From Sandaracinus amylolyticus (lineage in GTDB: Bacteria > Myxococcota_A > Polyangia > Polyangiales > Sandaracinaceae): a stretch of 64,000 nt of DNA. How positions within the stretch are numbered: position 1 is the first letter of the stretch; every line of letters begins with the position of its first letter. The stretch lies in NCBI RefSeq assembly GCF_021631985.1, contig NZ_CP070225.1:1984001-2048000 (forward strand), read 5' to 3'. A model generated the notes under the pieces. The model did no database searches, was not told the DNA's origin, and saw only the letters and a program-made list of their open reading frames with translations. Both the position numbers and the translations under genes were made by a program. This document shows, piece by piece, positions 18,401-27,500 of the stretch.

Positions 18401-19087
18401 ATGCACGCCAGGGTTGGGTCGTTCCTCGCGCTTCTGCTCGCGCTCGCCGGCTGCGCTCCGTCGAACCCGGGCATCGAGATCGAGGGGGTGCTCGGTTTCG
18501 GCGAGATGTGCTCGGTCGACCCGGGCTCGGAGCCGACGTTCGTCCTGCTCCCGACGCTCGACACCTCGCCGGTCTTCGGCCGCGTGCGGACGCGGGGCAT
18601 CCGCTACACCGCGAGCTTCCAGGTCGTGAACCGGTTCCTGAACCTCGGGCGCAGCGACTACCCGATCATGGCGGACCCGAACTCGTTCTTCGTCGAGGAG
18701 GCCGAGGTCGAGCTGCGCGGGATCGACGGCTCGCCGCTCGACCTCGGTGATCTGCCGTCGCGGTTCCGGGTGCCGGCGAGCGGCTTCATCCCGTCGGCGG
18801 GAGACGAGACGGAATTCGGGCGCGGCGCGTCGGTCGTCGACGTGATCCCCCCGGTCTACGGTGACGCGCTGGTGGGCCGCACCGGGATGATCGTCGCGGC
18901 GATCACGCTGCGCGGCACGACGTCGGGCGACTCGACGCAGACGACCGGCGAGTTCCAGATGCCGATCGAGCTGTGCGACGGATGCCTGTTCGTCTGCCAG
19001 GTGACCGACGAAGGCATGGCGGTCGACGCGCTCTCGTGCCTGGTCGGGCAGGACGCGGTGTCCGCCGCGGTCGAAGCCTGCCCCTGA
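18401..19087 (+). CDS. Lipoprotein, unknown function
   Basis: A 228-residue protein. The ATG at 18401 is chosen because it begins a textbook lipoprotein signal (HARVGSFLALLLALAGC, Cys18), and a promoter-like hexamer lies 7 nt upstream; an in-frame start at 18353 would bury this signal. The mature part is acidic, with four to six further Cys near the C-terminus (CDGCLFVCQV). No domain is recognised. The gene is flanked on both sides by copies of the same dispersed repeat (B before, C after), so gene and repeats may have moved or been reshuffled together; this is only an inference. Confidence 0.75.
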   Translation: MHARVGSFLALLLALAGCAPSNPGIEIEGVLGFGEMCSVDPGSEPTFVLLPTLDTSPVFGRVRTRGIRYTASFQVVNRFLNLGRSDYPIMADPNSFFVEEAEVELRGIDGSPLDLGDLPSRFRVPASGFIPSAGDETEFGRGASVVDVIPPVYGDALVGRTGMIVAAITLRGTTSGDSTQTTGEFQMPIELCDGCLFVCQVTDEGMAVDALSCLVGQDAVSAAVEACP

Positions 19088-19122
19088 CCTCGGCGCGCTT
19101 CGCGCGCAACGACGGATCAAAA

Positions 19123-19190
19123 CTCGGCTCGCCCGCCGGTCCCTACCGTCCGCGCGCTCCCGTCCGGTCCCCGCGGGACGAGCACTCCCG
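19123..19190 (-). repeat. Stop-proximal dispersed repeat, copy C
   Basis: On the minus strand it starts 6 bp after the stop codon (19197-19199) of the large TPR gene and runs in that gene's direction: GGGAGTGCTCGTCCCG, GGACGGGAGCGCGCGGAC, GGTAGGGACCGGCGGGCGAG. Confidence 0.85.
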
Positions 19191-19196
19191 TAGGGA

Positions 19197-22100
19197 CTAC
19201 CGCAGCGCGCCGACGAACGCGTCGCCGAACGCGAAGCGCAGCAGATCGGCGAGCGCGCCCGACTCCGCCACCGCGTCCGCGAGCGAGCTCGGGGGGCGGA
19301 TGCCGCGCTCCTGGGCCTCGAGCGCGCGCAGCGCCACGATCGACGCGCGCACGTCGCCCGACGCGACGAGCCCGGCGCGCGCGGCGCCGCCGAGCACCGA
19401 CGCGCGCTGGGTGTCCCAGTCGAGCGTGCTCTCCGACTCGAGCAGCAGCTCGCGCACGTCGCGCTGGTTGCGGGTCGGGATGGTGCGCCAGAGCTGCGAC
19501 GCGAGCGCGGCCGCCTCGCGCGCGACCTGCGCGCCCTCGGCGGGACCGAACGCTGCGCGCAGCGCCGCGTAGAGCGTCTGCCCCTCGTCGCCGCCGAGCG
19601 TCGCGAGCAGCACGTGCTCGGGCCGCGCGAGCTCGATGGCGCGCCCGAGCAGGAAGCGCAGCGAGCGATCGTCGCCCGGCGCGTCGGCGCCGACGAGGAC
19701 CGCCGGCGGATGGGTGCGGATCGGCGTGACCCCCGTGCCCGCGGCGCGCGTCGCGAAGAGCGTCACGTCGTCGCCCTCGGGCAGCGCGTCGAGCGTGGCG
19801 GCGAGCGCGCGCCCGATGCCCGAGCCGGTGTGCGGCCCGACGCGATCGGTGCCGAGGATGCCGAGCTGCTGGAGCGTCACCCGGAAGAGCGGCAGCGCCG
19901 ACTCCCACACCAGCGCGAGCAGCCGGCGCGCGCTCTCGTGCGCGGGGTTGCGCAGCAGCGTGCCGCGGGCGTCGGCGAGCGAGCGTGCGTCGAGCCCGAG
20001 CACCGGCGGCGCGCTGCGTCGCGGCTCGAAGGCGGCGAGCACCGCGCTCGCGACGTACGCCGCGCCGCGCGCGCCGGCCCGCGTGGCGATCTCGCCGAGC
20101 AGCTCGATCGCGGCGACGCGCCCGGGATCGATCACCAGCGCGGACCGCAGGAGCGCGGCCGCCTCGAGCAGATCGTCGTCGCTCGCGGCGAGCGCGCGGG
20201 CGCGGGCCTCGAGCTCGTCGAGCGCGTCGTCGTCGAGCGGCTCGTCCTCCGACACCGGCATCGCGATGGGGGAGGGACCGCCGGGCGCGGGCGGGAGCGA
20301 AGGCGGCGCGGGGAGCCAGAGGTCCATGCGCGACGGGCGGTCGCCGGGCTCGGCGGGCTCTTCCTCGTCGGGCTCGGGGAGCGCGACCGGCGGGCGCGAG
20401 GGACGCAGCGAGGGCGCGGCGTGGCCGTTCGCGGTGGAGACCGGGCGCGTCGAGGGAGGGCGGGGCGCGGTCGCGATCGGCGCCGGCGCGTACGAGGGCG
20501 CGGGCGCGTAGCTCGGGACCGGCGCAGGCAGCTCCGAGGGCGCGGGATGCGCGATCACCGAGACCGCCGACGCCAGCGAGCCCGAGCCCGCGGGCACGGC
20601 GACGCCGAGCTCCGCCGCGACGCGCTTGGCGTCGTCGCTGGTGGGATCGGTCTCGAGCGCCTCGCGCACCTTCGCGCGCGCTTCCTCGCGGCGCGCGGGA
20701 TCGCGGCGCAGCCAGCTCGCGAGCTCCGCGAGGATGCCCGCGATCTTCGAGGGCTCCGGCTCCTCGGCGCGCAGCGCGGCGAGCGCCTCGTTCGCGAGCT
20801 GCTCGCCGCGGGCGAGATCGCCGCGCGCGACCGCGTGCAGGCGCGCGGCCTTCATCGTGAGGCGGGCCTTCTCGTCGGCCATCCACGCCTCGTCGGCCCG
20901 GCGTGCGAGCTCGCCGAAGAGGTCGCCGAACGCGCGCTCGCCGAGCTCGTGCGAGGCCTCGCCCATCCGCGCGCCGAGCCGTCCGAGCTCCTCCTCGAGC
21001 TCGCTGAGGCCGGTCTCCTTCCACACCGGGAAGAGCACCTCCCACGCGCGCTCGGGGCGGCCGATCTCCTGGTCGAGCAGGGTCGCGGCGCGGCGCAGCA
21101 TCGCGAAGCGCACCATCGGATGCGGCGCGTTCTCGGCGAGCAGGAGCAGGCCGCGCGCGAGGGCGTCGAGATCGCCGGTGGTGCGCGCGAGGCGCTCGAT
21201 CGCGGTGAGGATCACGCCGCTGCTCGCGGCGTGACGCGCGGCCTCGAGATACGCGTCGAGCGCGTCGCGCTCCGCGCCCGCACGCTCGAGCCAGCGCGCG
21301 CGACGGTAGAGCAGGGCGCGGCGACCGCTCGCCCCCATCGCGTGCGCGATCAGCTCCTCGTAGGTGCGCTTGGCGTCCTCGACGTCCTGGCGCTCGAGGG
21401 CGAGCTGCTCGAACGCGACGAGGAGCGGGCCGTGGCCCGGCACCGCGCGGAGGCCCTCGTGGATGATCTGGATCGCGAGCGCGAGGTTCCCCGCGTGGCG
21501 CGCGGCGCGCGCGGCGGCGCGCTCCCAGAGCCGTCCCGCCCACGCGCCCTCGGCGCGGCGCGCTTCGTCGCGCATCACCGCGACCGCGGCCTCGGGGCAG
21601 TCGATCGCGACCAGCACGCCCGCGGTCCTCGCGACGCGCAAGAGCGAGGGCTCGTCGGCGACCGGCGGGAGCTCCTCGAGCGCGGCGCGCGCGAACGACT
21701 CGGCGGCGGAGGGATCGGCGAGCACCTGCATGCTCGCGGCGGCGAGCCCGAGGCGGCCCTCGAAGCGCTCGTCGTCGCTCGCGCCCTCGGCCACGCGCAG
21801 CGCGAGCGCGGCCATCAGCCGGTCGTGCTCGCCGGTGCTCGCGTAGATCTCGGCGAGGCGGGTGATCGACGTCTCGTCGCGCGGCACGCGCGCCAGGACC
21901 CGCAGCAGCGCGCGCGCTTCGCCCGCGACGTCGCCGCCGCGCGCGTGCTGGGCCGCGATCTCGCGGAGCGTCGCGATCGCGTCGTCCTCGCTCGACGCGG
22001 CGAGACGGCGCTCGAGCGCGGCGATCACGAAGTGCGGCGAGCCCGCGCGCTGGGCGAGCGCGCCCGCGATCTCGCGCAGCGGGACGCCGGCCTCGCCGAA

Positions 22101-25100
22101 GCGATCGGCGCTGCTCACCGCGAGCGCGCCGGCGCGCTCGATCGCGCCCCGCGCATCGAGCGCGGAGAGCGCGTCGGCGATCGGGCCGATGCTCGCGGGC
22201 TCGCACCGCGGATCGCGGGTGAGCGCCTCGACGGCGCGCACCGCGAGCTCGATCTCGCCCTGCTCGAGCGCGACCTGCAGCGCGTCGCGCCACGGCTCCG
22301 CCTGGTACGGCGCGAGCCGCGCCCAGCGCTCGATCGCGTCGAGGCGATCGTGCTCGCGCTCGGCGGCGCGCACGTCGGCCGCGAGCAGCGGCGGCATGTC
22401 GCCCACGAGCGCGCGGGCCCGGGCGATCGCCGCGGGCGGCGCGCTGCCACGATCGCTCGCGAGCCGCCGCGTGAGGATCAGCGCGGCCTCGGCGGCCTCG
22501 GGATCGGCGAGCAGCGCGTCGATCGCGGCGACCCGTGCGCCCTCGCGATCGCCCGCGGACTCGCAGCGCGCCGCGAGGCCGGTGAGCGCCCGCGCGCGGT
22601 CGGGGGGAGCGAGCGCGAGGCGCGACTCGCGGGCGAGCGCATCGCGCACCAGCGCGTCGTCGCCGAGGCGCGACGCGGCACGGCGCAGCCGCACGATCGC
22701 CTCGCGGTGGCCGGGCACTTCGTTCAGCACGCGCAGGCACGCGCGCGCGACGGCGCGATGATCGCCGCGCACCGCCTCGAGCCCGGCGATGCGCAGCAGG
22801 CGCCGCACGCGCTCGATCCGCCGCCCCTCGTTCTCGACGCGCCGCTCGAGCACCTGGATGCGGCCCGCGATGTCGCCGCGCAGCGCGAGGATGCGCTCGA
22901 GCAGGTCGCCCGCGCCGTCGTCCCAGCCCTCGTCGATCATCCCGGCGAGCAGCGCGATCGCGCGCTCGCGACGCTCGGGATCCTGGGCGAGGATCGCGGC
23001 GAGGCCGCGGGTCGCGTCGCGTCGCTCCGAGGGCTCGCCCTGGCGCGAGAGGCGGTCGAGCTCCGCCGCGCGCTGCATCGCGGGGCGCATCGTGCTCTCG
23101 AAGCGCGCGCGCGCCTTCGACATCGGCTCGCCGCCGAGCGCGGCGGCGACCGAGCGTGCCCACGCCGCGCGCAGCGGCTCGCGGGTCACGTCTTCCGCGG
23201 TCCGCGCGAGCTCCTCGAGCGCGGCGGCGCGCGCGGCGTCCGAGGTCCAGCCCGAGGCGCGGATCGCCCGCTCGAGCGCGTCGGCGAGCAGCATCGGATC
23301 GGCGGCGGCCTCGGCCTGCTGCTGCACCGCGGCGCGCGCGCGCTCGTCGGTGGGCTCGACCTCGAGGCAGCGGATGCGCAGCTCGAGCTCCCAGCTGCCG
23401 TCCCCGGCGATCTCGAGGCGCGCGTCGGCGGCGCGGGTGAGCCAGAAGAGCCGCGCCTCGGGCGGGCACACCGTCGCGAGCTCCTCGAGCACCACCGCAC
23501 GCTCGACCAGCGCGCCCGCGGCCTCGAGATCGATGTCGAGCGGCTCGTAGAGGACCTCGAGCTCGGGCTCGTCGTCGAGCGCGCGGAGGAGCATCTCGGC
23601 GGCGAGCAGCGGGCGCTCGTCCATCTCGGCGCGCTCGGCGGCCTCGAGGCGGAGGCGCCGACGCAGGTCGGGCTCGCTCGCGCGACGCGCCGCGTCCGCG
23701 CGCAGCGCGATCGCCGCGGGCCCGCGCCCTGCCGCGGCCTGCCACGCCGCCATCGCGTCGGCGGCGTTCTCGTGGCCGGGCGCGATCGACCACGCCGAGC
23801 CGACGAGGTACGCGCCGCCCTCGGGATCGCTCTCGCCGAGCTGGACCGCGGCGCCGAGGAGCTCGTCCGCGGCGTCGGTGGCGCGTCCCTGCGCGAGCAG
23901 GATCGAGGCGGTGATCGCGCGCGCGTCCGCCGCGCGTGCGCCGGTCGCCGCGGCGCGCAGCGCCGAGAGCGCGATCTGGGTGCGCCCGATGCGACGCGCG
24001 AGCAGCGCGTAGGCGATCAGCACGTCGTCGCGGCGCGGTCCGTCACCGGCGGCGCCGACCGCGGCGCGGCCGTACGCGAGCGCGAGCTCGGTGTGGGCGC
24101 ACGCGGCGCACGCGTCGGCGGCGGCGAGCAGCGTCTCGGGATCCTCGGCGAGCGCGGCGGCGGCCTCGCGCAGGGCGCGCTCGCGCTCTTCGACGCTCGC
24201 GTAGCGCTCGAGCCAGGTCTCGGCCGCGGCGCGCCACGCGGCGGCACGCTCGACGGCGGGCGCGCCCGACTCCTCGAGCACCGCGATCTCGCGCTCGAGC
24301 GGATCGAGCGCGTCCTCGAGCGCGCGCGTCGCGGGCGGGAGCTCGGGCAGCGTGAGATCGAACGTCTCGATCTGGGCGAACGCCTGGGCGGCGCCGGGCG
24401 AGAGCTGCACCGCCGCGGGCCGGGGCGGCGGGATCGAGGCGGCGCGCGCCGGCGGGATCGAGATGCTGCCCGGGCGGATCGACGCGTCGCTCGCCGGCGC
24501 GGGCGCGGCGAGCGAGGGGAGCCGGCGCGCGGGCGCGGGCGCGCTCGCGCCGGGCGTGACCACCCGCGCGAGCCCGGCGCGGACCAGCGCCGCGATGCGT
24601 GACGCGGCGGCGGGCGCGCTCATCAGGAACGCGGCGATGCGCGGCTCCTTCGCGCTCTTCTCGGCGGCCTCGAGCCCCGCCCAGCGACGAGCGCGCGCGG
24701 TGTGCGGGCCCTCGAGCCACTCGAGGCGATGGGTCGCGCGGGCGCCGACCTGCTCGGCGTCGCCCTCGGCGGCGCGGCGCTCGAGCGCGTCGAGCACCAG
24801 CGGCACGAGCGAAGCCTCGGCGGAGACGTGGGGCGGCGGCGCCTCGGGGCGGAGCGCCGGGACCGCGCGGCCTTCGCTCTCCGCCTTCCCCATTCCGCGC
24901 ACGAGCCGGTCGAGCCAGAGCGCGCGCAGCGTCTCGGCGAGCGCATCGTGCGAGAGCAGCGTCGAGCCCTCGGGCAGGCGATCGGGATCGGACGAGAGCC
25001 GCCCGAGCGCGGCGCGCTCTTCCTCGCGGATGCGCCCCGTCTTCGCGAGGAACTCGTGGAGCGAGGGATCGCCGGGCGCACGTCGCACGTCGACCACGCG

Positions 25101-25220
25101 GCCGCGCCTCAGCACCACCGTCCGCTCTCCGACCTCGACCGCGCCCTCGGCGCCCCGCTCGTCGAGCTCGAGAAGGAAGCGCGCGATGGGGCTCGGCGAT
25201 GGCGCCCAGACCTCCGTCAC
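19197..25220 (-). CDS. Very large TPR-repeat protein with N-terminal PATAN-like domain
   Basis: A 2007-residue protein with no signal peptide. The GTG at 25220 is chosen because TAGAGT lies exactly 7 nt upstream and the frame before it runs through repeat copy D. The N-terminus (about 5-110) resembles a PATAN/DUF4388 domain: LLELDERGAEGAVEVGERTV, RRGRVVDVRRA, LHEFLAKTGRIREEERAAL. Most of the remainder is Ala/Leu/Arg-rich tandem TPR-like helical pairs, interrupted by a Pro-rich linker at about 1565-1650. The last 350 residues form a distinct domain (LQQLGILGTDRVGPHTGSG, TLFATRAAGTGVTPIRT) that I do not recognise. It is probably a cytoplasmic scaffold. It lies downstream of sppA on the same strand, separated by repeat D. 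Confidence 0.85.
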   Translation of the reverse strand: MTEVWAPSPSPIARFLLELDERGAEGAVEVGERTVVLRRGRVVDVRRAPGDPSLHEFLAKTGRIREEERAALGRLSSDPDRLPEGSTLLSHDALAETLRALWLDRLVRGMGKAESEGRAVPALRPEAPPPHVSAEASLVPLVLDALERRAAEGDAEQVGARATHRLEWLEGPHTARARRWAGLEAAEKSAKEPRIAAFLMSAPAAASRIAALVRAGLARVVTPGASAPAPARRLPSLAAPAPASDASIRPGSISIPPARAASIPPPRPAAVQLSPGAAQAFAQIETFDLTLPELPPATRALEDALDPLEREIAVLEESGAPAVERAAAWRAAAETWLERYASVEERERALREAAAALAEDPETLLAAADACAACAHTELALAYGRAAVGAAGDGPRRDDVLIAYALLARRIGRTQIALSALRAAATGARAADARAITASILLAQGRATDAADELLGAAVQLGESDPEGGAYLVGSAWSIAPGHENAADAMAAWQAAAGRGPAAIALRADAARRASEPDLRRRLRLEAAERAEMDERPLLAAEMLLRALDDEPELEVLYEPLDIDLEAAGALVERAVVLEELATVCPPEARLFWLTRAADARLEIAGDGSWELELRIRCLEVEPTDERARAAVQQQAEAAADPMLLADALERAIRASGWTSDAARAAALEELARTAEDVTREPLRAAWARSVAAALGGEPMSKARARFESTMRPAMQRAAELDRLSRQGEPSERRDATRGLAAILAQDPERRERAIALLAGMIDEGWDDGAGDLLERILALRGDIAGRIQVLERRVENEGRRIERVRRLLRIAGLEAVRGDHRAVARACLRVLNEVPGHREAIVRLRRAASRLGDDALVRDALARESRLALAPPDRARALTGLAARCESAGDREGARVAAIDALLADPEAAEAALILTRRLASDRGSAPPAAIARARALVGDMPPLLAADVRAAEREHDRLDAIERWARLAPYQAEPWRDALQVALEQGEIELAVRAVEALTRDPRCEPASIGPIADALSALDARGAIERAGALAVSSADRFGEAGVPLREIAGALAQRAGSPHFVIAALERRLAASSEDDAIATLREIAAQHARGGDVAGEARALLRVLARVPRDETSITRLAEIYASTGEHDRLMAALALRVAEGASDDERFEGRLGLAAASMQVLADPSAAESFARAALEELPPVADEPSLLRVARTAGVLVAIDCPEAAVAVMRDEARRAEGAWAGRLWERAAARAARHAGNLALAIQIIHEGLRAVPGHGPLLVAFEQLALERQDVEDAKRTYEELIAHAMGASGRRALLYRRARWLERAGAERDALDAYLEAARHAASSGVILTAIERLARTTGDLDALARGLLLLAENAPHPMVRFAMLRRAATLLDQEIGRPERAWEVLFPVWKETGLSELEEELGRLGARMGEASHELGERAFGDLFGELARRADEAWMADEKARLTMKAARLHAVARGDLARGEQLANEALAALRAEEPEPSKIAGILAELASWLRRDPARREEARAKVREALETDPTSDDAKRVAAELGVAVPAGSGSLASAVSVIAHPAPSELPAPVPSYAPAPSYAPAPIATAPRPPSTRPVSTANGHAAPSLRPSRPPVALPEPDEEEPAEPGDRPSRMDLWLPAPPSLPPAPGGPSPIAMPVSEDEPLDDDALDELEARARALAASDDDLLEAAALLRSALVIDPGRVAAIELLGEIATRAGARGAAYVASAVLAAFEPRRSAPPVLGLDARSLADARGTLLRNPAHESARRLLALVWESALPLFRVTLQQLGILGTDRVGPHTGSGIGRALAATLDALPEGDDVTLFATRAAGTGVTPIRTHPPAVLVGADAPGDDRSLRFLLGRAIELARPEHVLLATLGGDEGQTLYAALRAAFGPAEGAQVAREAAALASQLWRTIPTRNQRDVRELLLESESTLDWDTQRASVLGGAARAGLVASGDVRASIVALRALEAQERGIRPPSSLADAVAESGALADLLRFAFGDAFVGALR

Positions 25221-25227
25221 GCGCGCG

Positions 25228-25233
25228 ACTCTA
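25228..25233 (-). promoter_or_regulatory. Putative -10 hexamer (TAGAGT)
   Basis: TAGAGT on the minus strand, exactly 7 nt before the GTG at 25220. There is no clear -35 and no ribosome-binding site. Confidence 0.4.
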
Positions 25234-25290
25234 TCACTGTGCGCCAGAGGGGAAGGGGCTCTCTTCGCGGGCTCGAGCACTCTCGAAAGA

Positions 25291-25368
25291 TCGGCTCGCC
25301 CGCAGGTCCCTACCGTCCGCGCGCGTCGCGCGCTCCCGTCCGGGACCTGCGGGACGAGCACTCCCGCA
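25291..25368 (-). repeat. Stop-proximal dispersed repeat, copy D
   Basis: On the minus strand it begins about 5 bp after the sppA stop (25374-25376) and reads with transcription. It is the best-structured copy: GCGGGA-GTGCTCG-TCCCGC can form a hairpin, or CCCGCAGGTCCC can instead pair over 12 bp with GGGACCTGCGGG further on. The two folds are mutually exclusive. Confidence 0.85.
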
Positions 25369-25373
25369 AGCGA

Positions 25374-27122
25374 TCAGCGCACGTCGAGGCCGATCGGGAG
25401 CGCGAGCACGACCGGCTGGTCCGCGCGCAGGAAGCGCGCCCAGCGCAGCGCGTCGGCCGCCGGGCCCAGCTCGGCGCGCACCAGCGCGGCCGCGGCGTCC
25501 TCCGCGGGGTCGCCGCCCTGCATCGTGTGCATCAGCGTCTCGATCATCGTGCGGCGCGCCGGCCACTCGACGACCTGGGTGTCCTCGGGGAGGCTCGCCT
25601 GCTCGCGCGCCATCGCGATCGCGGTGCCGAGCCCACCCAGTCGATCGACCAGGCCGCGCTCCAGGCCCTGACGGCCGCTCCAGATGCGGCCCTCCGCCGA
25701 CGCGAGCACGCGCTCCTCGGGCATCTCGCGGCCCTCCGACACGCGACGCACGAAGCGGCGGTACGTGCTCTCCATGATCCGGCGCAGCACCGCGCGCTCC
25801 TCGTCGGTGAACGGCGCCGACGGCGAGGACCAGCCCGCGTGCGCGCCGCGCGTGATCGTCTCGGCGTGGACCCCGAGGCGCGACATCAGCGCCGACGCGT
25901 CGACCTTGCCGCCCACCACGCCGATCGAGCCGACGATGCTCGCGGGGTGCGCGACGATGTCGTGGCCCGCCGACGCGATGTAGTAGCCGCCGCTCGCCGC
26001 CATGTCGCCGACCGACACGATCACCGGCTTGCGCCCCGCGATGCGCCGCACCGCGTGCCACATGCGATCGCTCGCGAGCGCCGAGCCCCCGGGCGAGTCG
26101 ATGCGCAGCACGACCGCCCTCACGTCCTCGTCCTCCGCGAGCTCGCGCATGCGACGCACGAAGGGGCCCGACTGGCCGGTGCCGGTGCCGCTCTCCTCGG
26201 CGTCGGTGATCTCGCCGTCGAGGTAGGCGAGCACGATGTGGGGCCCGACCGCCTCGCTCTCGGGCGGCTCGCCCGAGGTGAGCGCGCCGAGGAGATCGCC
26301 GAGCGTCACGTCCTCGGGCTCCGGCGTGAGGCGCACCCGCACGTTGCGGGTCGCGCCGCCCGCCTCGCGCGCTCGGGTGCGCGCCTCGTCGTCGTACTCG
26401 ATCGCGTCGACGAGGTGCGCCTCGAGCGCGGCCGCGCTGTCGTAGGGACCGGCGTCGAGCACCTGCTGCGCGTGCGCGGCCTCCATGCCGCGACCGCTCA
26501 CCATCGCCTGCACCAGGCCCGACTGCAGATCGTCGAGCAGCGTGCCGAGCGACTCGCGCATCTCGGGCGACATGTCCTGCCGCGTGAAGGGCTCGGCCGC
26601 GCCCTTGAACGAGCCGACCTGCAGCAGGTCCGCGCTCACGCCGATCGAGTCGAGCAGCGAGCGCGCGTAGAAGACCTGGGCGGCGACGCCGACGGTGTCG
26701 AGCATGCCCGCGGGCGTCACAGTGATGCGGTCGCACGCCGAGGCGGCGAGCAGGTAGCCGGCGTTGTCGATCGTCTCGAAGTGACAGTGGACGGGCTTGC
26801 CCGCGTCGCGCACCGCCTGCAGCGCCTCGCGCAGATCGTCGATGCGGCCCCACGCGCCGCCCATCGGGCCGAGGCGCAGGAAGAGCGAGACCACGTGCTC
26901 GTCGGTGCGCGCGTCGTCGATGCGCTGCACGACGTCGCGCAGCGCGGGCTGCGGCGCCTCGAAGAACGTGGGCTGCGCCGACTCGGAGGGCGGCGCGAGC
27001 AGGACGATCTCGCGGAGCTCGCGGCGCGCGGGGTTCGCGTCGGTCTCGGTGTCGAGGGCGGCGGGATCGCCGCCGCAGGCGAGGACGAAGAGCGCGGTGA
27101 GCGAGGAGAGAGCGCGACGCAT
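25374..27122 (-). CDS. sppA: Signal peptide peptidase SppA (lipoprotein form)
   Basis: A 582-residue long-form SppA (S49 peptidase), which degrades cleaved signal peptides at the membrane. Two S49 halves are visible. The N-terminal half carries the catalytic Lys in GSFKGAAEPFTR (Lys173), the C-terminal half carries DSPGGSALASDRM and DMAASGGYYIAS (nucleophile Ser377), followed by GSIGVVGG. The start ATG 27122 gives RRALSSLTALFVLAC, a lipobox with Cys16, instead of the transmembrane anchor of E. coli SppA, so the enzyme is probably lipid-anchored. TACGAT lies 9 nt upstream. The 43-bp tandem repeat array is immediately upstream, and repeat copy D directly follows the stop. Confidence 0.94.
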   Translation of the reverse strand: MRRALSSLTALFVLACGGDPAALDTETDANPARRELREIVLLAPPSESAQPTFFEAPQPALRDVVQRIDDARTDEHVVSLFLRLGPMGGAWGRIDDLREALQAVRDAGKPVHCHFETIDNAGYLLAASACDRITVTPAGMLDTVGVAAQVFYARSLLDSIGVSADLLQVGSFKGAAEPFTRQDMSPEMRESLGTLLDDLQSGLVQAMVSGRGMEAAHAQQVLDAGPYDSAAALEAHLVDAIEYDDEARTRAREAGGATRNVRVRLTPEPEDVTLGDLLGALTSGEPPESEAVGPHIVLAYLDGEITDAEESGTGTGQSGPFVRRMRELAEDEDVRAVVLRIDSPGGSALASDRMWHAVRRIAGRKPVIVSVGDMAASGGYYIASAGHDIVAHPASIVGSIGVVGGKVDASALMSRLGVHAETITRGAHAGWSSPSAPFTDEERAVLRRIMESTYRRFVRRVSEGREMPEERVLASAEGRIWSGRQGLERGLVDRLGGLGTAIAMAREQASLPEDTQVVEWPARRTMIETLMHTMQGGDPAEDAAAALVRAELGPAADALRWARFLRADQPVVLALPIGLDVR

Positions 27123-27500
27123 GCGGACGCGATCGTAGGGCCAGCGCTCGCGGAATGCTCGTGGGGTCGAGGATTTCGCGGGAGGCCCCCGCCGCGTGTC
27201 CGAACGCTCCGTGCGAATGCGAGGGAGGCCCCGGACGCGTGTCCGGACGCTTCCTGCGAATGCGAGGGAGGCTCCCGACACGTGTCCGGACGCTTCGTGC
27301 GAATGCGAGGGAGGCCCCGGACGTGTGTCCGGACGCTTCGTGCGAATGCGAGGGAGGCCCCGGACGCGTGTCCGGACGCTTCGTGCGAATGCGAGGAAGG
27401 CCCCGGACGCGTGTCCGGACGCTTCGTGCGAATGCGAGGGAGGCCCCGGCCGCGTGTCCGGGCGCTCCCTGCAAATCGGGGGGCCGGTCTCGCCGTGCGA
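27123..27500. other. 378-bp non-coding gap, mostly tandem repeat
   Basis: The gap between the sppA start and the stop of the zinc-ribbon/TPR gene holds the 43-bp array (27181-27481). The remaining about 60 bp next to sppA is the likely promoter zone; I see no other element. Frames stay open in several phases only because the repeat lacks stop codons. Confidence 0.7.
27181..27481. repeat. 43-bp tandem repeat, seven copies
   Basis: Copies begin at 27181, 27224, 27267, 27310, 27353, 27396 and 27439, each exactly 43 bp apart. Each contains GTGCGAATGCGAGGGAGGCC, then CCGGACGCGTGTCCGG and ACGCTTC. The inner CCGGAC-GCGT-GTCCGG is a 6-bp hairpin. The outer copies are more diverged, the four central ones nearly identical. 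43 is not a multiple of 3, so the array is not a coding repeat. Confidence 0.95.

Noticed and set aside
18191-19190. Lipoprotein at 18401 flanked by repeats B and C as a transposon or integron cassette
   Set aside because: The repeats are inverted relative to each other but follow the direction of neighbouring genes and a further copy lies 6 kb away; no transposase or target duplication seen.
27181-27481. CRISPR array
   Set aside because: The 43-bp units are adjoining with no unique spacers; it is a simple tandem repeat, and there are no cas genes nearby.
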